A model generated the notes under the pieces. That model was given only the letters and a program-made list of their open reading frames with translations, made no database searches and had not been told where the DNA came from. A stretch of DNA of 59,940 nt from Novosphingobium sp. B 225 (GTDB lineage: Bacteria; Pseudomonadota; Alphaproteobacteria; Sphingomonadales; Sphingomonadaceae): assembly GCF_002198665.1 (NCBI RefSeq), contig NZ_MWLM01000026.1:1-59940 (forward strand), written 5' to 3'. A program made the translations under genes and the position numbers. Positions 35,864 through 44,983 of the stretch are shown in pieces. How positions within the stretch are numbered: position 1 is the stretch's first letter; each line of letters starts with the position of its first letter.

Positions 35864-37249
35864 TTAAGGCGGGGGTCCGAGTGCCGCGCCCAGGCGGCGA
35901 ATTTGGGCTATTGCCGTGGTGAACGCCGACCAATCATCGGCTGCCGCGATCGGCGCCCAGATCCGCTCGACCTCTGCGATCACCAGACTGGGTGGAACCG
36001 TTTCGGCCCACAGCGGATGATCGGTTCCGCTGGGCCGATAGGCGGCCAGCGCCGCAGCCCAATCGCCGTCTCCGGTTTCGCTGCGACCAAAGCGGTGACG
36101 ATGGAAGAACAGGTCCGGTGCGATCCCGGTTTCGCGCATGTGGCGCTCTGCCACGGCGATCAGCGCGGCATCGGCATCGAACCCGCGCGATTCAATTCCC
36201 AGCCGCCAGACGAACTGCCGGGCCAGCGCCTGCTGGTACAGCATGCCAAAGCGGTTAAGCGCAAAGATCAGCGGCTCCGCTTCGGTCAGCAGGCGAAGCG
36301 ACACGGCCAGCTGGGCACAGTTCCAATGCAGCGCTTCGGCCTGGCGGCCAAAGGCATAGAGCCCCTGATGGTCGAAATAGGCGGCGGTGAACCCGGGATC
36401 CCACTGCGGCAACCAGCGCCACGGGCCATAGTCAAAGCTTTCGCCCGAGACATTCATGTTGTCGGTATTGAGCACCCCGTGGACAAAGCCCGCGACCATC
36501 CATTCCGCCGCCAGCCGGGCGAGCCGTTCCACCACCTGGTGCATCAGGCGCACGGCCGGTTCGCTGCGCCCGGGGGCATCATCCGGCGGAACGCTGCCGG
36601 GGAACTGCGCCAGGCAGTAATCGACCAGCTCCGCCATGTGCTCACGCTCTTCCAGATAGAGCAGGCGCTGGAACGTGCCGATGCGGATGTGACCGTGGCT
36701 GAGACGGACCAGCACTGCGCTGCGGGTCGGGCTGGGTTCATCCTGCCGCCACAGATCTTCGCCGGTTTCGATCACGGAGAAACTTTTGCTGGTGTTGACT
36801 CCCAGTGCTTCCAGCAGCTCGGTCGCCAGAACTTCGCGCACTGCGCCTTTCAGCGTCAGGCGGCCATCGGCAGTGCGGCTCCACGGGGTCAGGCCCGATC
36901 CCTTCGTGCCCAGATCCAGCAGCCGCCCCGCGCCATCGCGCAACTGGGCAAAGGTAAAACCGCGCCCGTCGCCCAGATCCGGGTTATAGGTACGGAACTG
37001 GTGGCCGTGATAGCGCAGCGCCAGCGGCTGGGGCAGATTGCCGGGCAGGGCATCGAACCGGGCGAAGTGTCTGATCCACCCGGCTTCGTCCAGATCGCCC
37101 AGCCCCACGCTCTGGTCCCAGCGATCATTGCGAAAGCGCACGATGGCTTGCGGGAAGTCGGCAGGGCGCACCGGATCGGCCAGCCAGGGGGCCAGCGCAG
37201 CGATCGGCGTATCGGCCTGATAGGGTGAAGCTTGCGGTTCGGCGCGCAT
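35864..37249 (-). CDS. selO: SelO/YdiU family protein AMPylase
   Basis: A 461-residue pseudokinase-fold enzyme that transfers AMP from ATP to protein hydroxyls (shown for SelO homologues). Family hallmarks: ALRYHGHQFRTYNPDLGDGRGFTFAQL, DLGTKGSGLTPWSRTADGRLTLKGAVREVLATELLEALGV, RIGTFQRLLYL, GFVHGVLNTDNMNVSGESFDYGPW (active-site N and D) . It lacks a C-terminal selenocysteine, as usual in bacteria. ATG at 37249 chosen; earlier in-frame residues do not match the family. It is divergent from the alpha/beta hydrolase with a 67-bp spacer. Confidence 0.94.
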   Translation of the reverse strand: MRAEPQASPYQADTPIAALAPWLADPVRPADFPQAIVRFRNDRWDQSVGLGDLDEAGWIRHFARFDALPGNLPQPLALRYHGHQFRTYNPDLGDGRGFTFAQLRDGAGRLLDLGTKGSGLTPWSRTADGRLTLKGAVREVLATELLEALGVNTSKSFSVIETGEDLWRQDEPSPTRSAVLVRLSHGHIRIGTFQRLLYLEEREHMAELVDYCLAQFPGSVPPDDAPGRSEPAVRLMHQVVERLARLAAEWMVAGFVHGVLNTDNMNVSGESFDYGPWRWLPQWDPGFTAAYFDHQGLYAFGRQAEALHWNCAQLAVSLRLLTEAEPLIFALNRFGMLYQQALARQFVWRLGIESRGFDADAALIAVAERHMRETGIAPDLFFHRHRFGRSETGDGDWAAALAAYRPSGTDHPLWAETVPPSLVIAEVERIWAPIAAADDWSAFTTAIAQIRRLGAALGPPP

Positions 37250-37316
37250 CGGGCAATAGTGGGGGCGAACAGTCCGCGGCACAAGCCGCAGCACCAAGGA
37301 AATCCGGGTCACCAGG

Positions 37317-38174
37317 ATGAGCGAATTTGCCGACCGTTTCTGGACGAGCCGGGACGGGCTCAAATTGCACTACCGCGACTATGCGGGGCGCGATGATCGC
37401 CCGCCGGTGCTTTGCCTGCACGGGCTGACCCGCAATGCCCGCGATGCCGAAGGGCTCGCCGCGCGGCTGGCGGGCGAATGGCGGGTGCTCTGCCCGGAAA
37501 TGCGCGGGCGCGGTGACAGCGCCTATGCCAGGGATTCGGCCACTTACAACCCGCTGCAATATGTCGAGGATCTGGGTGAGCTGTTTGAACAGGCCGGGCT
37601 GGAACGGGCGGTGTTCGTCGGCACTTCGCTGGGCGGGCTGATGGCGATGATCATGGCCCTGACCCATCCCCAGCGGCTGGCCGGGGTGGTGCTGAACGAT
37701 GTCGGCCCCGAAATCGATCCGGCCGGGCTCGAACGGATTCGCGGTTATGTCGGACAGGGCCGCAATTTCCCGACCTGGATGCACGCTGCCCGGGCGCTGG
37801 AAGAATCGCAGAAGATCGCGTTCCCCGATAATGAGATTTCCGATTGGCTGGTCATGGCCAAGAAAGTCATGGTGGTGGGCGGCAATGGGCGGATCCATTT
37901 CGATTACGACATGAAAATCGCCGAACCCTTTGCCCGACCGGGGGGCGAAGCCGGGGTGGATATGTGGCCCGCGCTGGCCGGACTGAAGCATTGCCCTGCG
38001 CTGCTGCTGCGCGGTGAACTGTCGGATGTGCTCTCGCCCGCCACGCACCAGCGGATGGCGGCCAGCCTGCCCGATGCCCAGGCAGTTGAAGTGCCGCGGG
38101 TCGGCCATGCACCCACCCTGGATGAACCGGTCGCCGCGGCTGCGATCGACCAGCTGCTGGCCCGGATCGCCTGA
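37317..38174 (+). CDS. Alpha/beta hydrolase
   Basis: A 285-residue cytosolic alpha/beta-hydrolase. VLCLHGLTRNARD contains the oxyanion HG, VFVGTSLGGLMAMIMAL gives the nucleophile elbow G-T-S-L-G-G, and GHAPTLDEP near the C-terminus supplies the histidine; the acid is probably in LLLRGELSDVLSP. Proteins of this sort are esterases, lactonases or C-C hydrolases; specificity cannot be read. It sits two bases upstream of the glycosyltransferase gene, so the pair is co-transcribed. Confidence 0.88.
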   Translation: MSEFADRFWTSRDGLKLHYRDYAGRDDRPPVLCLHGLTRNARDAEGLAARLAGEWRVLCPEMRGRGDSAYARDSATYNPLQYVEDLGELFEQAGLERAVFVGTSLGGLMAMIMALTHPQRLAGVVLNDVGPEIDPAGLERIRGYVGQGRNFPTWMHAARALEESQKIAFPDNEISDWLVMAKKVMVVGGNGRIHFDYDMKIAEPFARPGGEAGVDMWPALAGLKHCPALLLRGELSDVLSPATHQRMAASLPDAQAVEVPRVGHAPTLDEPVAAAAIDQLLARIA

Positions 38175-38176
38175 CC

Positions 38177-39307
38177 TTGCTGCGGTTGCTGCACCTCCAT
38201 TCCAGCTTCGCGGCGGGCGGCAAGGAACTGCGCGCGGCCAAGCTGATGAATGCCTTTGGCCCAGGGGTGGAACACGTCGTGGTTTCAGCCGTGCCGGGGG
38301 AAATGGCGGCGGCGGCGGCGGTGGGCAAGCAGGTGCGGGTCAGCTATCCCGATGACTTCCCGGCGCTGTCCGGCCGCCCGCTCCCGCGCCGCCTGCTGGC
38401 GCTGGCGCGGGCGATGCAGGGGTTTGACCTGATCCTGACCTATAACTGGGGCGCGATGGATGCGGTCATGGCGCATACGGTGTTTGCCCGCCATCTTGGC
38501 CTGCCGCCGCTGGTCCATCACGAGGACGGGTTCAACCAGGATGAAACCCAGCGGCTCAAGCCCGCGCGCAACTGGTTCCGCCGGATCGCGCTGACCCATG
38601 CGCAAGCCGTGATCGTGCCCAGTCAGCGGCTGGAACATATCGCCCGCACCGCCTGGGCGCAGCCCGCACGCAAGGTGATCCGCATCGCCAATGGCATCCC
38701 GCTGGCCGATTATGGCCGCAAGGCCAAGGCCGATGCGCTGCCACGGGTGATCAAGCACCCCGGCGAACTGTGGCTGGGCACTCTGGCGGGACTGCGCGCG
38801 GTCAAGAACCTGCCCCGGCTGGTCCGCGCCTTTGCGCAAATGCCCGAAGAATGGAATCTGGTGATCCTGGGCGAAGGCCCCGAACGCGCTGCGATTCAGG
38901 CCGAGGCCATGCGGCTGGAACTGGGCCACCGCGTCCACTTGCCCGGTTTCGCCAGCGATCCGGCGCGGGTGCTGGGGCTGTTTGATCTGTTCGCGCTGTC
39001 TTCCGACAGTGAACAGTTCCCGATTTCGGTGGTAGAAGCGATGGCGGCCGGGCTGGCCGTGGTCAGCCCGCGAGTGGGCGATGTCGAAGCCATGCTGGCC
39101 CCGGAAAACCGCCGATTCGTTACCCCGCCGGGAGACGATGCGGCGCTGGGTGCGGCCTTGGCCGCGCTCGCCGGGGATCCCGATGCCCGCCGCAGCATCG
39201 GCCAGGCCAACCGCGTTCGGGCGCAGGCCGATTACGATGAAGGGCGGATGATCGCCGCCTATGCCCGCGCCTATGGCGATGCAATGGGGCGGCGCAGCTT
39301 CCCCTGA
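38177..39307 (+). CDS. Glycosyltransferase family 4 protein
   Basis: A 376-residue GT-B glycosyltransferase. Residues 1-175 form the acceptor domain (LHLHSSFAAGGKELRAAKLMNAFG). The donor domain follows: GTLAGLRAVKNLPRLVRAFA, LVILGEGPERAAIQ and SSDSEQFPISVVEAMAAGLAVVSPRVGDVEAML, the last containing the E-x7-E motif of GT4. Likely role in envelope polysaccharide or glycolipid synthesis; donor and acceptor unknown. The start is a TTG at 38177, two bases after the hydrolase stop. Confidence 0.87.
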   Translation: MLRLLHLHSSFAAGGKELRAAKLMNAFGPGVEHVVVSAVPGEMAAAAAVGKQVRVSYPDDFPALSGRPLPRRLLALARAMQGFDLILTYNWGAMDAVMAHTVFARHLGLPPLVHHEDGFNQDETQRLKPARNWFRRIALTHAQAVIVPSQRLEHIARTAWAQPARKVIRIANGIPLADYGRKAKADALPRVIKHPGELWLGTLAGLRAVKNLPRLVRAFAQMPEEWNLVILGEGPERAAIQAEAMRLELGHRVHLPGFASDPARVLGLFDLFALSSDSEQFPISVVEAMAAGLAVVSPRVGDVEAMLAPENRRFVTPPGDDAALGAALAALAGDPDARRSIGQANRVRAQADYDEGRMIAAYARAYGDAMGRRSFP

Positions 39308-39419
39308 ACCCATTCACGCGCCCTTCAGCGGGGGACAGGCAGTCATTCGCTGATTGAAAAGGCGGGTTCTTGCGCTAAACAGCCCGCACATCCGGTTACC
39401 TTCGTGAAAGCAGACACCC

Positions 39420-40178
39420 TTGGCCAAGAGTCCCGCCAACCCGACCAATCCCGCCAACGATCGTGATCAGGCCCAGCAGGACGGGTTCCTGCGCGAAGTC
39501 GATGAAGCACTGCGTGAGCAGGAAGTGTTCGATCTGATCAAGCGCTATGGCAAGCTGGTGGGGCTGGGGATCGCAGTGATTCTGGGCGGGCTGGCCGGCT
39601 ATTTGTGGTGGGATCACTCGGCCAAACAGGCTTCTTCCGAACTTAGCGAGAAAACCGTGCTGGCGCTCGATAAGATCGATCCGCGCGGCGGCGGGATGGA
39701 CCAGGCGCTGAAAGATATTGATCCCCTGACCAAAGAAGGTTCAGCCGCGGCCAAGGCCAATGCCTTGTTGCTACGTGCCGGAATCGCGTTCCAGCAAGGC
39801 AAAGTGGAAGATTCCGCGCGTGATTTCGCCGCGGTAGCCGCCGATACTCAGGCCCCCCAGGCGCTGCGCGACATGGCGCTGGTCCGCGAAACCGCCATCC
39901 GGTTTGATCAGCTGCCCCCGCAGCAGGTGGTGGACCGGCTCAAGCCCCTGGCCGTGCCGGGCAATCCGTGGTTCGGCAGCGCGGGCGAGATGTCGGGCAT
40001 GGCCCAGCTCAAGCTGGGCAAGCCGGATCTGGCGGGCGCGATGTTTGTGGCGGTTGCCAATGACAAGGAAGTGCCCCGTTCGCTGCGCACACGGATGCGC
40101 CAGATTGCCGGGCAGCTGGGTTTCGAAGCGGGTGAAGACCCCGCGATTGTACCGGCCGGCGCGGCGGGCACCAAGTAA
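39420..40178 (+). CDS. YfgM-like TPR membrane protein
   Basis: A 252-residue protein anchored by one helix (YGKLVGLGIAVILGGLAGYLWW, about 41-63) with a periplasmic domain of degenerate TPRs (AAKANALLLRAGIAFQQGKVEDSARDFAAVA; AQLKLGKPDLAGAMF). This is the arrangement of YfgM/DUF2659-type proteins, which interact with SecYEG and periplasmic chaperones. The position directly before bamB (5-bp gap) is the conserved yfgM-bamB order. The start is a TTG at 39420; no ATG in frame gives the expected cytosolic N-terminus. Confidence 0.85.
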   Translation: MAKSPANPTNPANDRDQAQQDGFLREVDEALREQEVFDLIKRYGKLVGLGIAVILGGLAGYLWWDHSAKQASSELSEKTVLALDKIDPRGGGMDQALKDIDPLTKEGSAAAKANALLLRAGIAFQQGKVEDSARDFAAVAADTQAPQALRDMALVRETAIRFDQLPPQQVVDRLKPLAVPGNPWFGSAGEMSGMAQLKLGKPDLAGAMFVAVANDKEVPRSLRTRMRQIAGQLGFEAGEDPAIVPAGAAGTK

Positions 40179-40183
40179 GCAGG

Positions 40184-41539
40184 ATGAATGCGATGCAGAC
40201 CAGTTCGATTTCCCGCCGCGTGATCGCCGCTCCGTTGCTTGCGGTGCTGGCGCTCAGCCTTGCCGGTTGCGGCGTGTTCGGCGGCAAGGACAAGCCGACC
40301 ACACCGACCGTGGGCAACCGCATCCCGATCCTGTCGCGGGTTGATACCGGGGCCAAGGTTGATGCCGGGCTGGCCGCGCTGTCGGTGATTGTCCCCCCGG
40401 CTACCGCCAATTCCGATTGGGCGCAGGCCGGCGGCACCGCCAACAAGAGCTATGGCAACCTGGCGCTGGGCGTTGCGCCCCAGCGTTCGTGGAGCGCCCG
40501 GGTCGCCGGTTCCGACAAGAAGCAGCGCCTCGCCGCGTCGCCGGTGATCGGCGGCGGGCAGCTTTACGTGATGGATACCCAGGGCGTGGTTCACGCCTTT
40601 GACGCGCAGACCGGATCGGTGCGCTGGACCGCGGGCTTCCAGATCAAGGGTGATGGCGCAAATTCGGTCTATGGTGGCGGTGCCGCCTATGACAATGGCC
40701 GGGTCTATGTCACCACCGGCATGGGTGAAGTGGCCGCACTCGATGCCAAGAACGGCGCTGTGCTGTGGAAGGTAAAGCCTGCCGGGCCGCTGCGCGGTTC
40801 ACCAACGATCGCGTTCAATTCGGTCTTCGTGATGACCATGGACAACCAGCTGTGGTCGCTCAACGCCGCCGATGGTGCGCCGCTGTGGAACGAGTCCGCT
40901 TCCACCGGGCAGACCGGGGTGTTCGGCGTGGCCGCTCCGGCCGCGGGGCAGGGCACGGTGATTTCCGGCTTCTCGACCGGGGAACTGATTGCCTACCGCT
41001 ATGAAAACGGCCGCCAGCTGTGGTCGGACGCCTTGTCGCGCACCTCGCTGTCGACCTCGGTCGGGGTGCTGACCGATATCGACGCCGATCCGATCATCGA
41101 TCGCGGCCGGGTCTATGCGCTGGGTCAGGGCGGGCGCATGGCCGCCTATGAACTGGTTACCGGCCAGCGGATCTGGGAACTCAACCTGGCGGGGATTTCA
41201 ACTCCGGCGGTGTCGGGCGACTGGATCTTTACCCTGACCGACGATGGCAAGCTGCTGGCGATTGCCCGCGCGACCGGCAAAGTGCGCTGGCTGACCCAGC
41301 TGGCGCGCTATGAAAAGCCGAAGAAAAAGAAGAACCCGATCTTCTGGTCCGGCCCGGTGCTGGCCGGGGACCGGCTGTGGTTCGTCAATTCACGCGGCGA
41401 AGTCTATTCCGCTTCGGTTGCTGACGGCACCCCCGTGCCTTTCACCGAGCTGAAGGAATCGGTCTCGCTCGCACCGGTGGTGGCAGGCGGTACGCTGTAC
41501 TTCCTCGACGATGGCGGGCGGATCACGGCGTTCAGGTAA
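40184..41539 (+). CDS. bamB: Outer membrane assembly factor BamB
   Basis: A 451-residue lipoprotein: ALSLAGCGVFGG puts the lipid-modified cysteine at about residue 29. The mature protein is an eight-bladed PQQ-like propeller with repeated blades such as VMDTQGVVHAFDAQTGSVRWTAGF, VTTGMGEVAALDAKNGAVLWKV and ALGQGGRMAAYELVTGQRIWELNL. BamB assists BamA in inserting outer-membrane barrels. In many genomes der follows bamB; here a membrane methyltransferase-like gene does. An internal ATG three codons later (40193) is an alternative start. Confidence 0.93.
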   Translation: MNAMQTSSISRRVIAAPLLAVLALSLAGCGVFGGKDKPTTPTVGNRIPILSRVDTGAKVDAGLAALSVIVPPATANSDWAQAGGTANKSYGNLALGVAPQRSWSARVAGSDKKQRLAASPVIGGGQLYVMDTQGVVHAFDAQTGSVRWTAGFQIKGDGANSVYGGGAAYDNGRVYVTTGMGEVAALDAKNGAVLWKVKPAGPLRGSPTIAFNSVFVMTMDNQLWSLNAADGAPLWNESASTGQTGVFGVAAPAAGQGTVISGFSTGELIAYRYENGRQLWSDALSRTSLSTSVGVLTDIDADPIIDRGRVYALGQGGRMAAYELVTGQRIWELNLAGISTPAVSGDWIFTLTDDGKLLAIARATGKVRWLTQLARYEKPKKKKNPIFWSGPVLAGDRLWFVNSRGEVYSASVADGTPVPFTELKESVSLAPVVAGGTLYFLDDGGRITAFR

Positions 41540-41563
41540 TTGAGTGCAGCCGGCCGCTCTCAT

Positions 41564-41583
41564 CCTTTCCGCCTGCGGGAAGG
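41564..41583 (+). terminator. Hairpin downstream of bamB
   Basis: CCTTTCCG-CCTG-CGGGAAGG forms an 8-bp stem (one G-T wobble) 25 bp after the bamB stop, in the 114-bp gap before the next gene. It lacks a T-run, so it is only a weak terminator candidate. Confidence 0.3.
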
Positions 41584-41653
41584 GCGGGGCGCTGGCCTGT
41601 CAGCCGAATCCCCGTTACCGGCCCTTTAACCAATCCGCGCTAGGCAAGCGGGC

Positions 41654-42979
41654 ATGACCGTGCCCGATCACAGCGCGCCTCCCCGGCCGCAAAGCGATGT
41701 TTCGTCTGCCGTCGGGCTGGTCGGGGCCCTGGGGCTGTGCCTGTGGATCCTGTTCTGTCATTTCTACCCGGAAGTGGCCCCCGCTCTGGGTCTCGATCCT
41801 GCGCGCGGGCGGCTGACCGGGCCCAATGCGGCGCTGGCCGGGCTGCTTGCCTCGGCCGGGCCGATGGTGCTCTGGTCGGTGCTGGTCGACAAGGTCCACT
41901 TGCGCCCCAGCACCGGGATCGACTGGTCGCTCAAACGGCCGCTGGGCGATGTGATGGATATTTCGATCACCAAGCTGGCCGGGCTGTGGGCCACCTGGAC
42001 GATCATCGGCTGCCTCTATTTCCTGGGGCGCTGGTACTGGAACGACTTTTACGCGATCTCGATGCAGGTGCTGGCCAACGTGATGGTGCCGGTGTTCTTC
42101 CTGTCCGTGCCTTATGTCTTGTGGCTGGACCGCAATCTGGTCGAACCAAAGGACGCCAGCTGGCACTTTGGCGCGATGCTGGTGGGGCGCGAAGCCTATG
42201 ACCCGGAAAAGGTTCGCATTCATTTGCGCGCCTGGGCGGTGAAAGGCTTTTTCACGGCCTTCATGATCGCGATCGTGCCCGCCGGGTTCGCCGATCTGGT
42301 GGGCCGCGACTGGAGCGAATTCGTGCATCAGCCGGCCATGCTGGCGGGACTGCTGATCACCATGATGTTCGTGTTTGATGAACAGATCGGCACGGTCGGC
42401 TATATTCTGACGATGAAGCCGCTCGATGCGCAGATCCGTTCAGCCAACCCGCATCTGGCCGGTTGGGTCGCGGCTTTGATGTGCTATCCCCCGTTCCAGG
42501 TGATGCAGGGCGGCGGGCCGATCGAATACCAGATCAATACCCGCGACTGGGCCTATTGGCTCGATGGCTACCCTGCCCTGATGTGGCTCTGGGCGGCGAT
42601 GCTGGTCTTGCTGACCGCGATCTATGCCTGGGCAACCGTGATTTTCGGTATCCGCTTTTCCAACCTGACCTATCGCGGCGTGATCAGCAACGGGCCCTAT
42701 GCCTACACCCGGCACCCGGCCTATCTGTCCAAGAACGCGTTCTGGTGGCTGGCAACGCTGCCGTTCCTGGTGACCAGCCATTCGGCCACCGACGCGGTGC
42801 GCAACACCTTCTTCCTGGGCTGCGTCAGCGCGATCTATTACTGGCGCGCCCGGACCGAGGAAAAGCACCTGCTGGGCGAAGACGCGAAGTACCGCGACTA
42901 CCACGCGTGGATGCAGCACCACGGCGCGATCACATCACGGCTGGTGCGGCTGGGGCAGATGTTCCGGCGCCGGGTCTAG
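41654..42979 (+). CDS. Isoprenylcysteine carboxyl methyltransferase-like membrane protein
   Basis: A 441-residue polytopic protein with about ten membrane helices. The C-terminal 110 residues hold the ICMT/PEMT fingerprint: RGVISNGPYAYTRHPAYLSKNAFWWL (SAM-binding H-P-A-Y), then YYWRARTEEKHLLGEDAKYRDYHAWM, with the RxxxEE pair. The long N-terminal membrane domain is typical of bacterial homologues whose substrate is a lipid or small molecule rather than a prenylated protein. Substrate not known. ATG at 41654. Confidence 0.85.
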   Translation: MTVPDHSAPPRPQSDVSSAVGLVGALGLCLWILFCHFYPEVAPALGLDPARGRLTGPNAALAGLLASAGPMVLWSVLVDKVHLRPSTGIDWSLKRPLGDVMDISITKLAGLWATWTIIGCLYFLGRWYWNDFYAISMQVLANVMVPVFFLSVPYVLWLDRNLVEPKDASWHFGAMLVGREAYDPEKVRIHLRAWAVKGFFTAFMIAIVPAGFADLVGRDWSEFVHQPAMLAGLLITMMFVFDEQIGTVGYILTMKPLDAQIRSANPHLAGWVAALMCYPPFQVMQGGGPIEYQINTRDWAYWLDGYPALMWLWAAMLVLLTAIYAWATVIFGIRFSNLTYRGVISNGPYAYTRHPAYLSKNAFWWLATLPFLVTSHSATDAVRNTFFLGCVSAIYYWRARTEEKHLLGEDAKYRDYHAWMQHHGAITSRLVRLGQMFRRRV

Positions 42980-42983
42980 CGGC

Positions 42984-43286
42984 TCAAAGCTCCGCCGCGC
43001 CGCTCACTTCAAAAACGGTGATCTTGCGCCCCGAAAGCCCCAGCGCGGTGCGTTCTTCACCCCAGGTCACCATGTGCGGGCTGGCGAAATGCACATCCAG
43101 GTGCTCCCGGCTTTCCCACAGTTCGCTGACCCGGATCAGGCCCGGGTCCAGTACGTCCTCGGCATAGTTGTATTCGATGCACCCGGCTTCGGCGCGAGTG
43201 GCCAGCATCACTTTGGCCATCAAGGGGCGCGCGGCCTCCATCGCTTCGGGCGGCATGCGGAACTGGCCGATCACGGCAACGGGCAT
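42984..43286 (-). CDS. Antibiotic biosynthesis monooxygenase (ABM) domain protein
   Basis: A 100-residue single-domain ferredoxin-like protein of the ABM/YgiN group. MPVAVIGQFRMPPEAMEAARPLMAKVMLATRAEAGCIEYNYAEDV and ELWESREHLDVHFASPHM are typical. Members are quinol monooxygenases or small-molecule oxygenases without cofactor. Its start overlaps the stop of gshA by one base (TGATG), so it is translated together with glutamate-cysteine ligase. Confidence 0.88.
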   Translation of the reverse strand: MPVAVIGQFRMPPEAMEAARPLMAKVMLATRAEAGCIEYNYAEDVLDPGLIRVSELWESREHLDVHFASPHMVTWGEERTALGLSGRKITVFEVSGAAEL

Positions 43287-44656
43287 CAGAACGCCTCCTC
43301 ATAGACGCGGGACAGATCGCCGCCCCATTCGCCGTGGTATTTGTCGAGCAGGACCTGGGCGGGCACTTTGCCGCTGCGCACCACTTCGTCCAGCGGAGCG
43401 AGGAACCCGGTTTCGTTGTCTCCCACCCCGTTGATCCGCCCGCGCGCGGACAGCCCGGAGCGCGAGATGTCGAGCACTTGCCCGGCGATGTCGCGCAGGG
43501 TCCCGCCGCCGGGCAGCGGCGCGTCGAGCCCCAGCTTTGGCACGGCTGCTCGCAAGGCTTCGCGCCCGTCCATGTCCCAGTCCTTGACCAGATCCCACGC
43601 CGCGTCGAGCGCGCCCTGATCGTACAGCAGCCCGACCCACAGCGCCGGCAATGCGCAAATCCGGCTCCACGGCCCGCCATCGGCGCCGCGCATTTCCAGA
43701 AAGCTTTTCAGCCGCACTTCGGGAAAGGCGGTGGAAAGGTGATCGACCCAGTCGCTTTCAGTCGGAAGCTCGCCGGGCAGCGCGGGCAGTTCGCCTTTGA
43801 GAAAATCGCGGAAGCTCTGCCCGGCCGCGTCGATATATTTGCCATCGCGGAACACGAAATACATCGGCACGTCGAGCATGTATTCGACATAGCGATCATA
43901 GCCAAACCCGTCTTCGAACACGAAGCCCAGCATCCCGGTGCGGTGCGGGTCGGTATCGGTCCAGATATGGCTGCGGTACGACAGGAAGCCGTTGGGCTTG
44001 CCATCGGTGAACGGCGAATTGGCGAACAGCGCGGTGGCAAGTGGTTGCAATGCCAGCGAAGTGCGGAATTTCTGCACCATATCCGCTTCACTGCCATAGT
44101 CGAGATTTACCTGGATCGTGCAGGTCCGCAGCATCATGTCGAGGCCGAGGTTGCCGACCCGCGGCATGTGCCGCAGCATGATCTCATACCGCCCCTTGGG
44201 CATGATCGGCAGGTCTGCCCGGGCCTTGTCCGGCCACATGCCCAGGCCCAGAAAGGCCGTGCCGGTGCGTTCACCGATTGCTTTCACCTGATCAAGGTGA
44301 CGGCCGGTCTCGTCACAGGTCTGGTGCAGGTTATCGAGCGGCGCGCCCGACAGTTCGAGCTGGCCCGCTGGTTCGAGACTGACCGCGCCGTCGCTGCCCG
44401 ACATGGCGATGACGTTGCCGCCCTCAAGCACTTCCTTCCAGCCAAAGTCCTTCAGCGCCAGCAGCAGGTCGCGGATCCCGCCCGGCTCATCATAGCTGGG
44501 CGCGTGATGATCGCTGCGCTTGAACACCAGCTTTTCGTGCTCGGTGCCAATCCTCCACCGCTCACGCGGCTTTTCACCTTTGATCATCGGCGCGATCAAC
44601 TGGTCGCGGCTCTCGATCACCGGATCGTTGCTATCTGAAACCTGTCTGGTGCTCAT
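43286..44656 (-). CDS. gshA: Glutamate-cysteine ligase (class II, plant type)
   Basis: A 456-residue ATP-dependent enzyme forming gamma-glutamylcysteine, the first step of glutathione synthesis. WRIGTEHEKLVF, EGGNVIAMSGSDGAVSLEPAGQLELSGAPLDNLHQTC, GRYEIMLRHMPRVGNLGLDMMLRTCTIQVNLDYGSEADMVQKFR and LALQPLATALFANSPFTDGKPNGFLSYRSHIWTDTDPHRTG are near-identical to the alphaproteobacterial/plant group. ATG at 44656; the frame continues upstream into the inverted-repeat element at 44704 and that part is not real coding sequence. Confidence 0.95.
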   Translation of the reverse strand: MSTRQVSDSNDPVIESRDQLIAPMIKGEKPRERWRIGTEHEKLVFKRSDHHAPSYDEPGGIRDLLLALKDFGWKEVLEGGNVIAMSGSDGAVSLEPAGQLELSGAPLDNLHQTCDETGRHLDQVKAIGERTGTAFLGLGMWPDKARADLPIMPKGRYEIMLRHMPRVGNLGLDMMLRTCTIQVNLDYGSEADMVQKFRTSLALQPLATALFANSPFTDGKPNGFLSYRSHIWTDTDPHRTGMLGFVFEDGFGYDRYVEYMLDVPMYFVFRDGKYIDAAGQSFRDFLKGELPALPGELPTESDWVDHLSTAFPEVRLKSFLEMRGADGGPWSRICALPALWVGLLYDQGALDAAWDLVKDWDMDGREALRAAVPKLGLDAPLPGGGTLRDIAGQVLDISRSGLSARGRINGVGDNETGFLAPLDEVVRSGKVPAQVLLDKYHGEWGGDLSRVYEEAF

Positions 44657-44703
44657 GGCGCGGGGATAAGTGCGCCGCGCGGCTTTCGCCAGCAATATTT
44701 GCG

Positions 44704-44983
44704 AGAGCCTGTCCTGATTGGGTGGAGGTATCGGCACGGAGCCTGATTTGGCTCAGCGCGAGGCGCGAGGAGGGAGCCATGCCATCGCATAGTGACCCCA
44801 ATGGCTCTTGGCTCGCAACGCTGCGCTGGGCCAAATCAGGCCCGCCCTGCGGGTCGGCATCAGGAAACCCGCTGGACAGCGCCCACGTCGCTTGCAGGGG
44901 CAACGAGCCCTGCTGCACACCGCGCCTTGCCAGCGGGCTTTCTGATGCGATGACGAAGCCTCCACCCAATCAGGACAGGCTCT
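44704..44983. repeat. Nested inverted-repeat (cloverleaf-like) element
   Basis: The outer arms 44704-44728 and 44959-44983 are exact 25-bp inverted repeats. Inside are two side-by-side hairpins. Arm 1 pairs 44741-44758 with 44824-44841 (18 bp, one wobble) and continues into GGAGCCAT/ATGGCTCT (44773-44780 with 44801-44808). Arm 2 pairs 44857-44875 with 44930-44948 (19 bp, two mismatches) and carries an apical GCAGGG/CCCTGC. It fills nearly all of the 325-bp gap between gshA and the DUF11 gene, whose TAG stop lies at its right tip. No transposase; short open frames across it are not credible genes. Confidence 0.8.

Noticed and set aside
44704..44983. Insertion sequence
   Set aside because: Terminal inverted repeats are present but no transposase frame, no visible target duplication, and internal hairpins occupy most of the length.
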